64,000 nucleotides of DNA from Lachnospiraceae bacterium (GTDB lineage Bacteria > Bacillota > Clostridia > Lachnospirales > Lachnospiraceae), in NCBI GenBank assembly GCA_017480195.1, contig JAFVBE010000040.1, forward strand, positions 1 to 64,000, written 5' to 3'. A program made the translations under genes and the position numbers. Of this stretch, positions 43,532 through 53,164 are shown in pieces (the first letter of the stretch is position 1; each line of letters starts with the position of its first letter). The notes beneath the pieces are model-generated. The model saw nothing but the letters and a program-made list of their open reading frames with translations. It had not been told where the DNA came from and did not search any database.

Positions 43532-44482
43532 TCAGCTTAGCGACTTTTTCAACTCAATATATATCTTTTCAGATATTTCATCTGATATTTTTACATTGTT
43601 CCAGTATTCAAACGCCAGAACGCCTTGATATAAAAGCATCTTTAAGCCATTGATATATGTAATTTTCTTTCTATCCATAAGCTCAAGGAATTTTGTCCGC
43701 TCCGGATTATATATTAGGTCAACTGCTCCATCTGCCATAGCATAAAATTCTTCATCCTCTACAAGTGGCAGTCCGTCTTCCGCTTTTAAGCCTATGGATG
43801 TGCACTGTATAAACAAATATCTGTCCCGTGGTATCTGTCTGTAATCGGATGACGCTATAGGTATGAATATTTTTTCGTCGTTATTCCCATTGTTATCCTG
43901 TAATATTATATTCATATCCCATGATAATTTTTCTGCCTTATCATAAGTTCTATTGACTATATATACTTTTTTTGCGCCATATTTTACACACATATATGCC
44001 ACAGCTCTTGCTGCACCGCCTGCTCCGAGCATAATTATATTATTATCCTTTATATCAAAGCCTGCCTCTGTTACGGACTTGTAAAGTCCCTCCATGTCGG
44101 TGTTATATCCCTTATATCCGTTATCTGTTCTCACTAAGGTATTGACCGCTCCGATTCGCTCAGCATCCCTGTCTATATCAGTAAGGTATGGTATGACCTT
44201 CTCCTTGTATGGAACCGTTATGTTAAGACCTAATATATGACTGTCATATGCAGCCTTTACATAATCTCCAAGCCTGTCCTCTATCTGAAATGGTATATAT
44301 CTCTCATTAAGTCCAAGCATGTCTGACAGATTATCATGTATAACCGGTGATAATGTATGTTTAATCGGATTGCCGAATATACCAAGGATTTTTTTATCCG
44401 TAGGCATTTTATAACCATCTATCACCCTGTTCCTAATATTAATATCACCTCTGTCATATTTATTTTTTAAATTATTATTCAT
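43532..44482 (-). CDS. aroE: Shikimate dehydrogenase
   Basis: Reduces 3-dehydroshikimate with NADPH in aromatic amino acid synthesis. 316 residues, with a 25-residue N-terminal extension over the usual 280-290; GGAGA before the first ATG supports the long form, but the ATG at codon 26 is possible. Substrate site GNPIKHTLSPVIHD and NITVPYKEK (catalytic Lys), then the nucleotide loop GAGGAARAVAY and NRTYDKAEKL. It precedes the pilus operon by about 290 bases and is in the same direction; aroC lies nearby on the other strand. Confidence 0.93.
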   Translation of the reverse strand: MNNNLKNKYDRGDINIRNRVIDGYKMPTDKKILGIFGNPIKHTLSPVIHDNLSDMLGLNERYIPFQIEDRLGDYVKAAYDSHILGLNITVPYKEKVIPYLTDIDRDAERIGAVNTLVRTDNGYKGYNTDMEGLYKSVTEAGFDIKDNNIIMLGAGGAARAVAYMCVKYGAKKVYIVNRTYDKAEKLSWDMNIILQDNNGNNDEKIFIPIASSDYRQIPRDRYLFIQCTSIGLKAEDGLPLVEDEEFYAMADGAVDLIYNPERTKFLELMDRKKITYINGLKMLLYQGVLAFEYWNNVKISDEISEKIYIELKKSLS

Positions 44483-44598
44483 ATATATTCTCCATAAAAT
44501 CGAAGCACAAAATATTCTGCTTTCAAACTCTTACTATATAAAAATGTTTTAAGTATAAGACCGCCCGCTAATAGCATATTGTACATCTTGTAAACAAT

Positions 44599-44626
44599 AA
44601 GGCACCAGGTGTAACCCTGATGCCTT
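44599..44626 (-). terminator. Terminator of rpsO
   Basis: AAGGCATCAGG pairs with CCTGGTGCCTT around a short loop, followed by ATTGTTT, 10 bases past the stop. Confidence 0.75.
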
Positions 44627-44635
44627 GATATGTTT

Positions 44636-44902
44636 TTACTTTCTGAGTCCAAGCTCTTCTATAAGCTTTCTGTAACGCTCAATATCCTTGCTCTTAAGAT
44701 AAGCCAGAAGGTTCCTTCTCTGTCCTACCATCTTAAGAAGACCGCGTCTTGAATGATGATCCTTTGGATGAACCTTGAAATGCTCATTCAAATCATTAAT
44801 TCTTGCAGTAAGTAATGCTACCTGTACCTCAGGTGAACCTGTATCACCCTCAGAACGACCATACTTCTCGATAATTTCTTTCTTTTGCTCTGTTGTAATC
44901 AT
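44636..44902 (-). CDS. rpsO: 30S ribosomal protein S15
   Basis: 88 residues, the universal length. The S15 pattern is complete: [48 protein letters not shown]. It binds 16S rRNA and nucleates the platform of the small subunit. The 5' leader can fold (44933-44977), in keeping with S15 self-repression. Confidence 0.98.
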   Translation of the reverse strand: MITTEQKKEIIEKYGRSEGDTGSPEVQVALLTARINDLNEHFKVHPKDHHSRRGLLKMVGQRRNLLAYLKSKDIERYRKLIEELGLRK

Positions 44903-44932
44903 TTTAAATGACCTCCATAATATTTATTTAAG

Positions 44933-44977
44933 CTTTTCACCGGGTAACGGGTGGAGAATCCGTCTACTAAGTGAAAG
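44933..44977 (-). promoter_or_regulatory. Structured rpsO leader, candidate S15 autoregulatory element
   Basis: On the minus strand CTTTCACT pairs with GGTGAAAAG, enclosing ACGG/CCGT, about 30 bases before the ribosome site (GGAGG). S15 leaders differ greatly between lineages; this one is assigned by position and fold only. Confidence 0.4.
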
Positions 44978-45125
44978 TCTTGATTATAATATCACAACAC
45001 CCTTGTAATGTAAAGAAAAAAAAGAAAACTCTTTATTTTTTTTGTTTTTTTATTATAATACTTATATGTAGTATACTTATAAATATTACTGATGAAATTT
45101 ATTATAGATTATGAAAGGAAAAATT

Positions 45126-46223
45126 ATGAGCGGTTCGACTATAGGAAAATTATTCAAGGTAACAACCTGGGGCGAGTCTCATGGTGCCGCCGTCGGTGCA
45201 GTAATCGACGGCTGTCCTGTGGGACTTTCGCTTAATGAGGCAGATATACAGAAATTTCTTGACAGAAGGAAACCCGGTCAAAACGAATTCACTACCCTGC
45301 GCAACGAGGATGACAAGGTGCAGATTTTATCAGGAGTATTCGACGGAGTAACTACCGGAACTCCTATCTCCCTTTTAGTATATAATAAGGATCACCACAG
45401 TGCAGACTACAGCAATATAGCCAATTGCTACAGACCGGGGCACGCCGATTATACCTATGACGAAAAATACGGCTTCAGGGATTATCGCGGTGGCGGACGC
45501 TCCTCAGGTCGTGAAACCATCGGCCGTGTCGCTGCAGGAGCAATTGCCATAAAAATATTAGAACAACTTGGTATATCCTTCTGTGCATATACACGCTCTA
45601 TAGGTGAGCATGTTATAGATTATGATAATTTTGACAAGACTGAAATATACAAAAACGATTTATATATGCCCGATAAAACCTGTGCCGAAATATGTTCTGC
45701 ATATCTTAAAGACATAATATCAGACTCAGACTCTATAGGTTCTTCTGTAGAATGTATAATAAGCGGTATGCCGACAGGTGTCGGCGAGCCTGTATTTGAC
45801 AAATTAGATGCACTTCTTGCTAAGGCTGTTATGTCTATCGGCGCGGTAAAAGCGGTTGAGATAGGCGATGGTGTATCCGTAACCACAAAACGCGGCTCAG
45901 ATAATAATGATAATTTCATAATTAATAACGATAAGGTAGAAAAAGAGACTAATCACTCCGGTGGTATACTCGGCGGCATAAGTGACGGTTCAGACATCAT
46001 ACTTCGTGCCTCATTTAAGCCGACGCCGTCCATATACAAAGAGCAAAAGACTATTACGAACAATAAAGAAGAAACAACTCTTTCAATCAAGGGCAGGCAC
46101 GATCCGATTATAGCACCGCGCGCAGTAGTCGTAGTCGAATCCATGTGTGCAATCACAATACTTGATCTGATATTACAGAACGCAACATCTACTGTAGATA
46201 AAATCAAAAAAATATATAGCTAA
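45126..46223 (+). CDS. aroC: Chorismate synthase
   Basis: Last step to chorismate, using reduced FMN. About 365 residues from the ATG at 45126 (AAAGGA 8 bases before; an in-frame ATG 15 bases earlier lacks a site). Family signatures GESHG, GxVIDGCPVG, RPGHADY, and GGRSSGRETIGRVAAGA are present, as is DPIIAPRAVVVVE near the C-terminus. It is divergent from rpsO and convergent with xerD; the palindromic element 46231-46460 separates the convergent ends. Confidence 0.97.
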   Translation: MSGSTIGKLFKVTTWGESHGAAVGAVIDGCPVGLSLNEADIQKFLDRRKPGQNEFTTLRNEDDKVQILSGVFDGVTTGTPISLLVYNKDHHSADYSNIANCYRPGHADYTYDEKYGFRDYRGGGRSSGRETIGRVAAGAIAIKILEQLGISFCAYTRSIGEHVIDYDNFDKTEIYKNDLYMPDKTCAEICSAYLKDIISDSDSIGSSVECIISGMPTGVGEPVFDKLDALLAKAVMSIGAVKAVEIGDGVSVTTKRGSDNNDNFIINNDKVEKETNHSGGILGGISDGSDIILRASFKPTPSIYKEQKTITNNKEETTLSIKGRHDPIIAPRAVVVVESMCAITILDLILQNATSTVDKIKKIYS

Positions 46224-46230
46224 TCAAAAA

Positions 46231-46460
46231 TGCCGCAATTGACAGATAGAATACGAGCAGGAGGCTGCTACAACATTTCGCACAATTTGTGTCAAATCAG
46301 AAACGAAGTGTTCGAATATATTTGCTCAGAAATCGAGCTGTCTGAGCGAAGCGAGTTCTCGATTTCGTGCAAAATATAGAGAACCTGAGTTTACTGATTT
46401 AACAAATTGATTGCGAGTTGCAGCAGTCTCCTGCTCGTATTCTATCTGCCGGTTGCGGCA
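46231..46460. repeat. Large palindromic element C between aroC and xerD
   Basis: Arms 46231-46274 and 46417-46460 are inverted copies of 44 bases with about six differences, and the interior also folds (AAATCGAG against CTCGATTT). It is 230 bases with no open frame, like a MITE. It could also serve as terminator for both convergent genes. Confidence 0.8.
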
Positions 46461-46471
46461 ATTATATTAAT

Positions 46472-47359
46472 TTAAGCCATCTTGGCTCTCGGATGAGCCT
46501 TATCATACTCCTGCTTTAATTTACTCTGACGGCTGTTCAGATAGACCTGCGTAGTAGATATATCCGAATGCCCAAGCATCTCCTGAACTGCTCTTAAATC
46601 CGCTCCATTTAATACAAGATGTGAAGCAAATGAGTGTCTTATCATATGAGGAGTTATGTCCTTGTCAATACCTGCCCTCTTGGCATATGACTTAATTAGT
46701 TTCCAGAAGCCCTGTCTCGTCATCTGCTCTCCCTTCATATTAGTGAACAGGTAATCACTTTTGCCGCATATGCCTTCTCTGACATTTTTCAGATAATTAT
46801 TAAGCGCAGACTTCGCTGCATTCTCAATAGGTATAACTCTTTCCTTGCTGTCATCCTTACATATGATGTATCCAAGTGTGAGATTGATATCATCTAATTT
46901 TAAAGATATGAGTTCAGTAACTCTTAATCCCGTAGCATATAGAAGTTCAAGCATAGCCTTATCACGAATACCCTTGTTGGTAGCCGTGTTAGGCTGTTCC
47001 AATAAAAGATTTATCTCACTTATAGTCAGGGTCTCCGGTGGTTTTTTTTCAATCTTAGGAGCCTTCAGACCTTCAGCACAATCGTCCTCCACAATCTTGT
47101 TCTTGAATAAAAATATGAAGAAAGACTTTATGCTTGCCACGCTTCTTGAAACCGTAGCCGTAGACATTCCAAGCCCCTGCAGATATTCAATATATGTGGT
47201 TAAATCAGTGGCATTAACTTCTGAAAGATTTGTTATATTTTTACTCTTAAAATATTGCTCCATCTTAACAAGATCTCTCTTATAAGAGCTAATGGTATTT
47301 TCACTGGAATGTTTAACCCTTTTTATATAATTAATATAATCATCAATAAATTGTCCCAT
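46472..47359 (-). CDS. xerD: Tyrosine recombinase XerD
   Basis: 295 residues, the length of XerC/XerD. N-terminal SAM-like core-binding domain (YIKRVKHSSENTISSYKRDL), catalytic residues R (ATGLRVTEL), K (KDDSKERVIP), H-x-x-R (HMIRHSFASHL), H (LGHSDISTTQ) and Y (QVYLN). It resolves chromosome dimers at dif. Its position beside a SpoIIM-like gene and nudF matches the order in Bacillus, which supports a housekeeping XerD rather than a phage integrase. Start ATG with AAGGA upstream. Confidence 0.92.
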   Translation of the reverse strand: MGQFIDDYINYIKRVKHSSENTISSYKRDLVKMEQYFKSKNITNLSEVNATDLTTYIEYLQGLGMSTATVSRSVASIKSFFIFLFKNKIVEDDCAEGLKAPKIEKKPPETLTISEINLLLEQPNTATNKGIRDKAMLELLYATGLRVTELISLKLDDINLTLGYIICKDDSKERVIPIENAAKSALNNYLKNVREGICGKSDYLFTNMKGEQMTRQGFWKLIKSYAKRAGIDKDITPHMIRHSFASHLVLNGADLRAVQEMLGHSDISTTQVYLNSRQSKLKQEYDKAHPRAKMA

Positions 47360-47432
47360 CAAAATTCCTTTTCTCTAAGTAAACATAAATGTAACTTTTT
47401 GTAACTTTATGTAAATAATTATCACAGACATA

Positions 47433-47461
47433 ATTTTATATAGTAATTTACATAAAATCAA
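47433..47461 (-). promoter_or_regulatory. Possible promoter of xerD
   Basis: TTGATT (47456-47461), 17-base spacer, TAAAAT (47433-47438) on the minus strand. Confidence 0.4.
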
Positions 47462-47560
47462 GTACATTTTTTAACGAATTTATCAGGTTTTCTCAGCATT
47501 TAAAGTAATTCTACAATATAAGGAGTAATATGTTATGTCACCCTACAATATATTGATTTT

Positions 47561-48079
47561 TTATCTTAAAAAAAATCTTAAAAAATTTTCTTCAAATATT
47601 ACTCCAATTATAATAATTATTAATAAAATTGTAATAAATTTTATCCTGTTTTTATTTAATACTCTGCCAATGTAATATCTATAAATAAAATTAAGTGCAA
47701 ATAAATATATCAGGTAATGCGGAAATATACTGATTAAAAATACTCCTACCTCTCTTATACCACCTGAATATGTCTGTACAGACATCATAAATCCATAGAA
47801 CACACTAAGTAATAAAATCAACAAATTGTATACAGACTCAGGTTTAAAAAGTCTCATAAATAGAATTATAATAACTACCTGTTTCAATCTTCTGAGTAAT
47901 ATGAAAACAAACGCAGGTAATACAGATACAGACATTCCCATGTATATGTCTCGTAAAGAAAATGCCATGTAATCAAATGAGGCTCCCGTCTTAATCAAAA
48001 TATTAACTATGAGACTTGTAAAAAAAATTGAACAAACTGCAATTAATAATGATGTATAATTTTGTATTTTATTTGTCAA
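47561..48079 (-). CDS. SpoIIM-like membrane protein
   Basis: About 172 residues with five membrane helices and a positively charged loop. The sequence is divergent; the call rests on size, the central GMSVSVLPAF...SVYGFMMSV-type helix layout, and location between nudF and xerD, where Bacillus and Clostridium carry spoIIM. SpoIIM is part of the DMP complex that thins peptidoglycan during engulfment. A TTG start ending at 48079 is preferred, since GGAG lies 8 bases before it; a GTG nine bases earlier is too close to that site. Confidence 0.5.
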   Translation of the reverse strand: MTNKIQNYTSLLIAVCSIFFTSLIVNILIKTGASFDYMAFSLRDIYMGMSVSVLPAFVFILLRRLKQVVIIILFMRLFKPESVYNLLILLLSVFYGFMMSVQTYSGGIREVGVFLISIFPHYLIYLFALNFIYRYYIGRVLNKNRIKFITILLIIIIIGVIFEENFLRFFLR

Positions 48080-48137
48080 ATAAATCACTCCAAAAAAAAA
48101 TAGAAAACATATCGCTTTCTATTTTTTATGATAAAAA

Positions 48138-48692
48138 TTATTTAATTATTCCACTTGATTTCATTTCCCTATAAGCAAATATAGCAGCTATGGTTTTGCT
48201 GTCAACTATTACTCCATCATATATCATCTGTACAGCTTCATCTATATGTACATGTATCAGTTCAATAAATTCATTATCATCAAGATGTCTTTTACCTTCC
48301 TTCAACTCTGTACCGATAAATACATCCGTTGTTTCATCAAATGTTCCAATTGATGAAACTAATTTAGTCACATGGTACAGCTTCTGTGGTATATACCCCG
48401 TCTCCTCCTCTGCTTCCCGTGCAGCACAAATTTCTCCAGCCTCACCGGACGAATTATATGCCCCCGCAGGTATTTCTACACTTAAACCATCTATGGAATT
48501 CCTATATTGGCGTACAAGATAAGTATATTCATTTTCATCAATTAACAAGACACCTGCTCCACCTCTATTCTTGTGCCTGATAAAGTCATATTCAACAACT
48601 CTACCGTCAGGTGTTTCAAGATAGTCCTTATATAACTCAACTATCTTTGCTTCACATAAAAGTTCTAATTTTTTTCTTTTGAATTTTTCCAC
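48138..48692 (-). CDS. nudF: ADP-ribose pyrophosphatase (Nudix)
   Basis: 184 residues. Splits ADP-ribose to AMP and ribose 5-phosphate. The Nudix box is recognised by REAEEETGY and the upstream E and G, with one extra residue between G and the first E compared with the canonical Gx5E. ADP-ribose family marks are VRQYRNSI and the IPAGA turn. GTG start with GGAGA 8 bases upstream. The gene precedes the SpoIIM-like gene by about 60 bases, as in Bacillus. Confidence 0.88.
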   Translation of the reverse strand: MEKFKRKKLELLCEAKIVELYKDYLETPDGRVVEYDFIRHKNRGGAGVLLIDENEYTYLVRQYRNSIDGLSVEIPAGAYNSSGEAGEICAAREAEEETGYIPQKLYHVTKLVSSIGTFDETTDVFIGTELKEGKRHLDDNEFIELIHVHIDEAVQMIYDGVIVDSKTIAAIFAYREMKSSGIIK

Positions 48693-48764
48693 TTAGAGAA
48701 TCTCCTTTATAATGCAGACAATCTTTCTCAATACAAATAACATTTTACTATAAGCCGATTTTAA

Positions 48765-48792
48765 AAAGGGTGTGAATAAATCCACACCCTTT
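48765..48792 (-). terminator. Terminator of rny
   Basis: AAAGGGTGTG pairs with CACACCCTTT around an eight-base loop, followed on the minus strand by TTAAAATC. Confidence 0.85.
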
Positions 48793-48796
48793 AGTT

Positions 48797-50341
48797 TTAT
48801 TTCGCGAAGTCTGTAACACGTGATTCCCTGATAAGATTGACCTTTATCTGTCCGGGATATTCAAGTTCAGCTTCTATCTGCTTGGATATATCCCTTGCAA
48901 GTAAAACCATATCCTCATCGGAAATCTGTTCCGGAACTACCATAACACGAATTTCTCTACCTGCCTGAATAGCAAAAGTCTTCTCAACACCCTTGAAGCT
49001 GTTAGCAATTCCTTCTAAAGCACTAAGGCGTGTTGTATAAGTTTCCAACGTTTCTCTTCTTGCACCCGGTCTGGCAGCAGATATAGTATCAGCAGCCTGA
49101 ACTATGCAAGCAATTAAACTCTGAGGTTCTACATCTCCATGATGAGCCTCAACCGCATTTATAACTATAGCTGACTCCTTGTACTTTCTACAGAGGTCAA
49201 CACCTATTGTTACATGCGAGCCTTCCATTTCATGATCAATTGATTTACCAATATCGTGCAATAAGCCTGCACGCTTAGCAATACGAACATCCAAACCAAG
49301 CTCTCCGGCCAATAAACCGGATAACTGTGCAACTTCTATCGAATGTTTGAGTGCATTCTGTCCATAGCTTGTTCTGAATTTCATTCTACCTAATAATTTA
49401 ACTAACTCCGGATGGATACCATGTACACCAACCTCAAGGATTGCATTCTCGCCTTCCTCTTTGATTATGGTATCAACCTCCTTCTGTGCTTTTTCAACCA
49501 TCTCCTCAATTCTTGCAGGATGAATTCTTCCATCCACGATAAGCTTCTCAAGCGCAATTCTCGCAACTTCTCTTCTTATCGGATCAAAGCTTGAAAGGAC
49601 TACCGCCTCAGGAGTATCGTCTATAATCAAATCAACTCCTGTTAAGGTCTCAAGAGTACGGATATTCCTACCCTCTCTACCAATTATTCTTCCTTTCATA
49701 TCATCATTAGGTAACTGTACCAACGAAATCGTCGTCTCTGATACATGGTCAGCAGCACATTTTTGAATGGCTGTAACAACATAATCTCTTGCCCTTTTAT
49801 CGGCTTCTTCTTTTGCTCTTGCTTCTAATTCTTTGATCATGACTGCAGTTTCATGTTTAACATCGTCTTCAACAGTCTTTAATAAGTATTCCTTTGCTTG
49901 TTCAGAGGTTAAACCTGAGATTCGCTCAAGTTCCTGAGTTCTTCTTGCTTCTAAATCTGCTATCTCGCTCTTCTTAGCATCCAGTTCAGCTTCTTTCTTA
50001 GAAAGATACGCTTCCTTCTTCTCGACAGCCTCAGTCTTCTTGTCAAGGTTCTCTTCTCTTGACATTACGCGCTTCTCCATGCGCTGAAGCTCGTTACGAC
50101 GATCCTTAACTTCCTTTTCAATGTCGTTCTTAGTTTTAAGAGCTTCCTCTTTGGCTTCAAGAAGTGTCTCACGCTTTTTAGCTTCAGCACTCTTAAGTGC
50201 TTCATCTAAAATCTCTCTGGCTTTATCTTCGGCTTTTCCAACCTTAGCCTCTGCAATATTTTTTCTATAGGCTATGGCAGCAAACCAAGTAATAATTACG
50301 GCTAAAACTAATACTATTGCGAAAATAATATATTTTAGCAT
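48797..50341 (-). CDS. rny: Ribonuclease Y
   Basis: 514 residues, normal length. One N-terminal membrane helix ([18 protein letters not shown]), a long coiled coil rich in Glu, Lys and Ala to about residue 200, a KH domain ([15 protein letters not shown]), and an HD domain with [10 protein letters not shown]. It starts mRNA decay at the membrane. The ribosome site is followed by a self-complementary stretch (50347-50359). It follows recA by 155 bases. Confidence 0.97.
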   Translation of the reverse strand: MLKYIIFAIVLVLAVIITWFAAIAYRKNIAEAKVGKAEDKAREILDEALKSAEAKKRETLLEAKEEALKTKNDIEKEVKDRRNELQRMEKRVMSREENLDKKTEAVEKKEAYLSKKEAELDAKKSEIADLEARRTQELERISGLTSEQAKEYLLKTVEDDVKHETAVMIKELEARAKEEADKRARDYVVTAIQKCAADHVSETTISLVQLPNDDMKGRIIGREGRNIRTLETLTGVDLIIDDTPEAVVLSSFDPIRREVARIALEKLIVDGRIHPARIEEMVEKAQKEVDTIIKEEGENAILEVGVHGIHPELVKLLGRMKFRTSYGQNALKHSIEVAQLSGLLAGELGLDVRIAKRAGLLHDIGKSIDHEMEGSHVTIGVDLCRKYKESAIVINAVEAHHGDVEPQSLIACIVQAADTISAARPGARRETLETYTTRLSALEGIANSFKGVEKTFAIQAGREIRVMVVPEQISDEDMVLLARDISKQIEAELEYPGQIKVNLIRESRVTDFAK

Positions 50342-50346
50342 TACCC

Positions 50347-50359
50347 AGGAGCACCTCCT
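50347..50359 (-). promoter_or_regulatory. Hairpin that covers the rny ribosome binding site
   Basis: On the mRNA AGGAG-GTG-CTCCT: the Shine-Dalgarno core is one arm of a perfect five-pair hairpin 8-20 bases before the ATG. The spacing from AGGAGG to ATG is 12 bases, longer than at other genes here. Confidence 0.5.
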
Positions 50360-50495
50360 TATTAAGTTTTGATTGCAATAAAATGCAACAGTTAAATATT
50401 ATACTTTTTTTATATTAGTGTCAAGAAATAATTGTTTTAATTTTAAATGTATTATTAACAATTAATTTTACTTTTAAACTATCAGCAGGATAAAT

Positions 50496-51551
50496 TTATA
50501 CATCATAGGTATTATTCTCGGATATTGTAGTGCCCGGTACATCTGCTTCATCAGCATCACCTATACCGCATTTGGCGCGTACTCTTGCCTCAACCTCTTC
50601 CATAACCTCAGGATGCTCTGCAAGGTAAATCTTTGTATTCTCGCGTCCCTGTCCAATCTTCTCTCCGTTATATGAGAACCATGCTCCTGATTTATTGATA
50701 ATATCATACTTAACTGCAAGGTCGAGAACATCTCCCTCTCTGGATATTCCCTTACCGAACATAATATCAAACTCAGCTTCTTTAAATGGTGGTGCAATCT
50801 TATTCTTAACTACCTTTACTCTGGTTCTGTTACCTACTACCTCGCCGCCAACCTTCAAGGTCTCTATCCTTCTTACATCAAGTCTGACCGATGAATAGAA
50901 TTTGAGCGCACGTCCACCTGTAGTAGTCTCAGGATTTCCAAACAATATACCGACCTTTTCTCTAAGCTGATTAATGAAGATAATAACACAGTTCGACTTG
51001 CTGATGATACCTGTCAGAACTCTAAGAGCCTGGGACATAAGTCTTGCCTGTAATCCGACATGCGCATCTCCTATCTCTCCGTCAATCTCTGCCTTAGGAA
51101 CCAAAGCAGCAACAGAGTCAACGATAATTACATCAACTGCACCTGAACGCACCATGGTCTGTGCTATCTCAAGAGCCTGTTCACCGTTGTCCGGCTGTGA
51201 TACATATAAATTATCAATATCTACTCCGATATTCGAAGCGTATACCGGGTCTAATGCATGCTCTGCGTCTATGAAGCCTGCAATACCGCCCATCTTCTGT
51301 ACCTCTGCAACGACATGAAGTGCAACCGTAGTCTTACCACTCGACTCCGGACCATATATCTCAATTATCCTTCCTCTTGGCATACCTCCTAAGCCCAATG
51401 CTACATCAAGACTTAATGAGCCTGTCGGAACTACTTCTATATTCAAATTAGCAGACTTGTCTCCTAACTTCATAACAGAGCCCTTACCGTACTGCTTCTC
51501 AATCTGTGCCAAAGCCGCATCTAATGCCTTTTGTTTTTCTTCGTTCGCCAT
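50496..51551 (-). CDS. recA: RecA recombinase
   Basis: 351 residues. Walker [38 protein letters not shown] (Walker B and L1), INQLREKVG and GNPETTTGG (L2) are all present, with an acidic C-terminal tail. Strand exchange and LexA self-cleavage. The promoter at 51587-51615 is bracketed by two LexA-like boxes, so it should be SOS-induced. AGGAGG precedes the ATG. Confidence 0.98.
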   Translation of the reverse strand: MANEEKQKALDAALAQIEKQYGKGSVMKLGDKSANLNIEVVPTGSLSLDVALGLGGMPRGRIIEIYGPESSGKTTVALHVVAEVQKMGGIAGFIDAEHALDPVYASNIGVDIDNLYVSQPDNGEQALEIAQTMVRSGAVDVIIVDSVAALVPKAEIDGEIGDAHVGLQARLMSQALRVLTGIISKSNCVIIFINQLREKVGILFGNPETTTGGRALKFYSSVRLDVRRIETLKVGGEVVGNRTRVKVVKNKIAPPFKEAEFDIMFGKGISREGDVLDLAVKYDIINKSGAWFSYNGEKIGQGRENTKIYLAEHPEVMEEVEARVRAKCGIGDADEADVPGTTISENNTYDV

Positions 51552-51565
51552 AATAACCTCCTATA

Positions 51566-51578
51566 AAACATATGTTCG
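51566..51578 (-). promoter_or_regulatory. LexA box 1 (downstream of recA -10)
   Basis: CGAACATATGTTT on the minus strand, one mismatch from the Gram-positive consensus GAACnnnnGTTC. Confidence 0.65.
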
Positions 51579-51586
51579 TTTTTATT

Positions 51587-51615
51587 AATATAATATAATT
51601 TGGATTTGTTGTCAA
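51587..51615 (-). promoter_or_regulatory. recA promoter
   Basis: TTGACA (51610-51615), 17-base spacer, TATATT (51587-51592) on the minus strand. Confidence 0.8.
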
Positions 51616-51624
51616 TATATTTTT

Positions 51625-51638
51625 CGAATTTATGTTCG
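51625..51638 (-). promoter_or_regulatory. LexA box 2 (upstream of recA -35)
   Basis: CGAACATAAATTCG on the minus strand; GAAC-n4-ATTC, one mismatch in the right half-site. Confidence 0.6.
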
Positions 51639-51824
51639 ATTAAGACAACACGGGATAATATGCTATGGATATTCTACTTTATTTGCCTGTATAATGTAAA
51701 GAAAAATTTTAAGTTTTCAGCCAATTGTTATATGATTACTTGAATTTCGCACGAAAATAATATAAGATTTATTTACTTTTATGTAATAATAAATCGTTAA
51801 ATACATCAAAGGGGAATATTTTTT

Positions 51825-53114
51825 ATGAAAACATTCGCAGTCATAGCTGAATACAATCCATTTCATAACGGACATCTCTATCTGATTAATGAAGCTAAAA
51901 AATTAACCGGTGCGAGCTACGGAATATCTCTTATGAGCGGTAATTTCTTACAGAGAGGCACTGCTGCCATCTGTGATAAATACACGCGTGCCTGCATGTC
52001 TGTATGCTCAGGTATGGATTTATGTCTCGAGCTTCCATTCGTGTATGCGACAGGCAGTGCTTATGATTTTGCAAATGGTGCGGTCAGTATTTTAGATAAG
52101 CTTAAGACGATAGATTATCTGTGCTTCGGCGCCGAGACTGAGGACATCAGTGCACTCGACAAAATATCTGATATATTGTGTAATGAACCTGATGAATATT
52201 CCAATACATTAAAGAACGAGTTAAAAAAAGGGCTGTCCTACCCTGCTGCAAGACAGAATGCTCTTATAAAATATACGGGCAATTATGATATTAAGGCTGT
52301 AATTTCCGAGCCGAACAATATACTTGCAATAGAATATTTATCTGCATTGAAATGTATAAAATCGAACATAAAGCCTGTCATTATAAAAAGGAATACTGCC
52401 GGATATAATGACACCTCATTAAATGGTAATATAAGCTCGGCAACAGCGATAAGAAAATTTCTTCAAACAGAAAACAAAGATATTTCTGAATTATGTTTTT
52501 CCAAAAATGACATGGAAACAGTTATCAATAAATTAAAAACAGATATGCCCAACAAAGCACTTAAGCTTTTAGCTGATATGTACCAAAAAGAATATCCGAT
52601 TTCGGAAAACCATTTACTTGCCTTTATTCATAATCTGCTTATAAATAATACGGACTATGAAAAATTCTGTGACATATCGAAGGATTTGTCGAATAAAATA
52701 AAAGGACTTGATATAACTATGAGTTACGAGGAAATTTTAGAATTTCTAAAGACAAAGGACATCACTGCAAGCCGTATCAACCGGGGATTAATTCATGCTA
52801 TACTCTCATATACTGATGCTGACAGAAAGCTGTTTTATGATAATGGTCTAAGCTTTTATGCAAATATTCTTTCATTCAAGAAAACAAGCAGTGAGCTTAT
52901 CAGGCATATTCATGAGAAAAGCTTAATACCAATTATAACCAAAAAATCTGATTTTAAGAAATATTTTGATGAATATAAAAATATTAATTCTACGGTTGCA
53001 GGCAGAATGTGGGAGCTTGATATGAAGGCTTCAAAACTATACCGCGCCATAGTTTTTGAACAGCTTGGATACGCTATACCAAACGATTATCAGTATAACC
53101 TGCCAATAGTATAA
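51825..53114 (+). CDS. tmcAL: tRNA(Met) cytidine acetate ligase TmcAL
   Basis: 429 residues. The N-terminal nucleotidyltransferase motif AEYNPFHNGHLYLI (HxGH type) and the following SGNFLQRG and ELPFVYATGSA are diagnostic of the YlbM/TmcAL family, which makes acetylcytidine at the wobble base of elongator tRNA-Met from acetate and ATP. AAAGGGG lies 9 bases before the ATG. Divergent from recA; ylbJ follows 50 bases on, and coaD and rsmD are close on the other strand, the same gene set as the ylb region of Bacillus. Confidence 0.92.
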   Translation: MKTFAVIAEYNPFHNGHLYLINEAKKLTGASYGISLMSGNFLQRGTAAICDKYTRACMSVCSGMDLCLELPFVYATGSAYDFANGAVSILDKLKTIDYLCFGAETEDISALDKISDILCNEPDEYSNTLKNELKKGLSYPAARQNALIKYTGNYDIKAVISEPNNILAIEYLSALKCIKSNIKPVIIKRNTAGYNDTSLNGNISSATAIRKFLQTENKDISELCFSKNDMETVINKLKTDMPNKALKLLADMYQKEYPISENHLLAFIHNLLINNTDYEKFCDISKDLSNKIKGLDITMSYEEILEFLKTKDITASRINRGLIHAILSYTDADRKLFYDNGLSFYANILSFKKTSSELIRHIHEKSLIPIITKKSDFKKYFDEYKNINSTVAGRMWELDMKASKLYRAIVFEQLGYAIPNDYQYNLPIV

Positions 53115-53164
53115 TTTTTTAACCTCTGTCATATATTTTATTAATCAGGTACAGGTTAAGTCTA

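Noticed and set aside
46472..47359. Phage or integrative element integrase
   Set aside because: XerD-length protein with housekeeping gene order (nudF, SpoIIM-like, xerD), no attachment-site duplication or phage genes nearby.
47561..48079. Transporter or holin
   Set aside because: Multi-helix composition alone would allow it, but gene order and size fit SpoIIM better; kept at low confidence.
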